Assembly (NCBI RefSeq): GCF_001280505.1
Contig: NZ_LBIO01000040.1
Location: 124,001 to 188,000 of the forward strand
DNA: 64,000 bases
Source: Mangrovimonas sp. TPBH4
Lineage (GTDB): Bacteria > Bacteroidota > Bacteroidia > Flavobacteriales > Flavobacteriaceae
Direction: 5' to 3'
Made by a program: the position numbers and the translations under genes. Of the stretch, positions 62,986-64,000 are shown piece by piece (position 1 is the first letter of the stretch; every line of letters begins with the position of its first letter). The notes under the pieces are model-generated. The model saw only the letters and a program-made list of their open reading frames with translations, was not told the DNA's origin and ran no database searches.

Positions 62986-64000
62986 TTAGTTTGTGATAAG
63001 TTCCCCATTGATATGGGTATTGATAAACTTCATGTTTTCCACATTTTCCAATGAATACACCGAATCTACTTGTTCGATAACAACATCCTTAAATGTGATA
63101 TTTTGTACTGGTGAATCTGGATATCCTTTGGCCAAGATTCCAAACTTTCCACCATCCTTAACAGTAATATTCTCCAAGGAAATATTCTTTACCGTAGGAA
63201 TGAATTCCCCTGTCTGATTGCCATAGGTTGCATAGAACAAGTTTACTCTCAGCACCGCTTCCTTGACTTGACCAACTTCTACATTTCTTACATACACCCC
63301 ATCTACAACACCACCTCTTCTGGAATTGGTTTTAATACGAATGGCGCGATCCAAATGTGGACTGTCCATACTACAATTTTCCACATACACATTAGTCACC
63401 CCTGCAGACATTTCACTACCTATTACTACACCTCCATGACCATCAATCATTTTACAATTCTGCACTACTATATTTTCACTTTTTATTGCCACCCGTCTTC
63501 CTTCAGCATCTCTTCCCGCCTTAATTGCGATACAATCATCCCCTGTATTGAACACGCAATTTTTGATGATGACATTTTTTGAATATTCCGGGTCGCAACC
63601 ATCATTATTTGGCCCGTGACTTTCCACCGTTACTCCATCCACCGTTACATTGTTCGATTTTATGGGATGGATCACCCAAAAAGGGGCATTGACAATCTTC
63701 ACTCCTTGAATAAGCACATTTGAACACTCAAAAGGTTCCAGAAACGTAGGACGCAAATAGTGCCCTTCACCAAAAACTCTTTCGGCTACGGGAACTCCTG
63801 CCTCTCCCATCTCCATCAATCTCGGTAAATTCAAACTGTCGCGCTGGGATGGCATCCCTTCTTTCCAACCATACACATCCTTTTTACACCATGGCCACCA
63901 ATTGTCATTGGATGCCTGCCCGTTTAAAGTTCCTTCTCCGGTAATGGCAATATTCTCTTTTTGATACGCATATATTAAAGGCGAGTAATTTATCAACTCA
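62986..64000 (-). CDS. Glycoside hydrolase family 28 polygalacturonase (partial, N-terminus outside window)
   Basis: 338 residues visible; the frame is open to the window edge (codons before the TTG at 63996 continue), so the start and signal peptide are beyond 64000. Right-handed beta-helix with GH28 catalytic blocks: PNNDGCDPEYSKN, NTGDDCIAIKAGRD, GHGGVVIGSEMS and RAIRIKTNSRRGG (all Asp, His and Arg/Lys present). SPLIYAYQKENIAITGEGTLNG near the start of the visible part fits the exo/rhamnogalacturonan type. Hydrolyses the galacturonan backbone. Confidence 0.92.
   Translation of the reverse strand, partial: ELINYSPLIYAYQKENIAITGEGTLNGQASNDNWWPWCKKDVYGWKEGMPSQRDSLNLPRLMEMGEAGVPVAERVFGEGHYLRPTFLEPFECSNVLIQGVKIVNAPFWVIHPIKSNNVTVDGVTVESHGPNNDGCDPEYSKNVIIKNCVFNTGDDCIAIKAGRDAEGRRVAIKSENIVVQNCKMIDGHGGVVIGSEMSAGVTNVYVENCSMDSPHLDRAIRIKTNSRRGGVVDGVYVRNVEVGQVKEAVLRVNLFYATYGNQTGEFIPTVKNISLENITVKDGGKFGILAKGYPDSPVQNITFKDVVIEQVDSVYSLENVENMKFINTHINGELITN

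Overview
The window reads as part of a chromosome from a marine-type member of the Flavobacteriaceae (Bacteroidota). Several signs point there. Many genes are preceded by the Bacteroidota -7 element TAnnTTTG, and Shine-Dalgarno sequences are not evident. Secreted proteins end in type IX secretion sorting domains of both type A and type B. A small PID-CTERM-like membrane protein and an OmpA protein with thrombospondin type-3 repeats are present. A pectin-degradation locus occupies the last 11.5 kb. These placements come from recognising families and motifs; no database search was run.

Layout. 1-1323: fabF (its C-terminus lies outside the window) and acpP on the minus strand, opposite a plus-strand run purN, viroplasmin-type RNase H, PfkB kinase and purF (1594-5840). 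5841-6616: a gene-free stretch holding three near-identical ~72-nt units. Each has a candidate -7 element, a 5' hairpin, a G-rich linker and an intrinsic terminator, and each is preceded by 20-bp phased direct repeats. I interpret them as a tandem triplet of small RNAs and regard this as the most novel structure in the window. 6617-16129: Mn-type superoxide dismutase, an AddA/RecB-like helicase-nuclease, kbl, OmpA/TSP3 porin, an AddB-like nuclease and tRNA-Ala(GGC). 16244-24391: acetyltransferase, MATE exporter, two tiny membrane proteins, 2OG-Fe(II) oxygenase, QueD, DinB-family protein, LpxH, an MFS exporter, RecJ and OsmC. 24458-34704: mixed accessory genes (AhpD-like, MORN lipoprotein, esterase, TlpA thioredoxin, HopJ family, rsmI, a giant DUF11 type-B secreted protein). 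34808-45872: tdk-alr, mscL, asd, a dihaem lipoprotein beside an FG-GAP/UnbV secreted protein, a lone ABC ATPase, a second TlpA protein, a GreA-like factor, mtgA and an FAD oxidoreductase. 46044-51786: accC, accB, fabH, then rpmF, the DUF177 gene and pdxA, and ribE on the other strand.

52511-64000 (all minus strand) is a compact pectin / rhamnogalacturonan operon. It encodes a GH28 polygalacturonase (N-terminus outside the window), an alpha/beta esterase, a DUF4861 lipoprotein, a periplasmic cupin, a GH105 unsaturated rhamnogalacturonyl hydrolase, a GH43, a BNR-repeat lipoprotein, a PL10-CE8 fusion (pectate lyase plus pectin methylesterase), a CE12 acetylesterase and a second acetyl-esterase. 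Together they would de-esterify homogalacturonan and rhamnogalacturonan, cleave the chains by hydrolysis or elimination, remove arabinose/xylose-type side chains and finish the unsaturated oligomers in the periplasm. No SusC/SusD pair or regulator is visible; if present they lie beyond position 64000. A strong terminator-like hairpin sits between GH28 and the nine downstream genes, only ~19 nt ahead of the next start.
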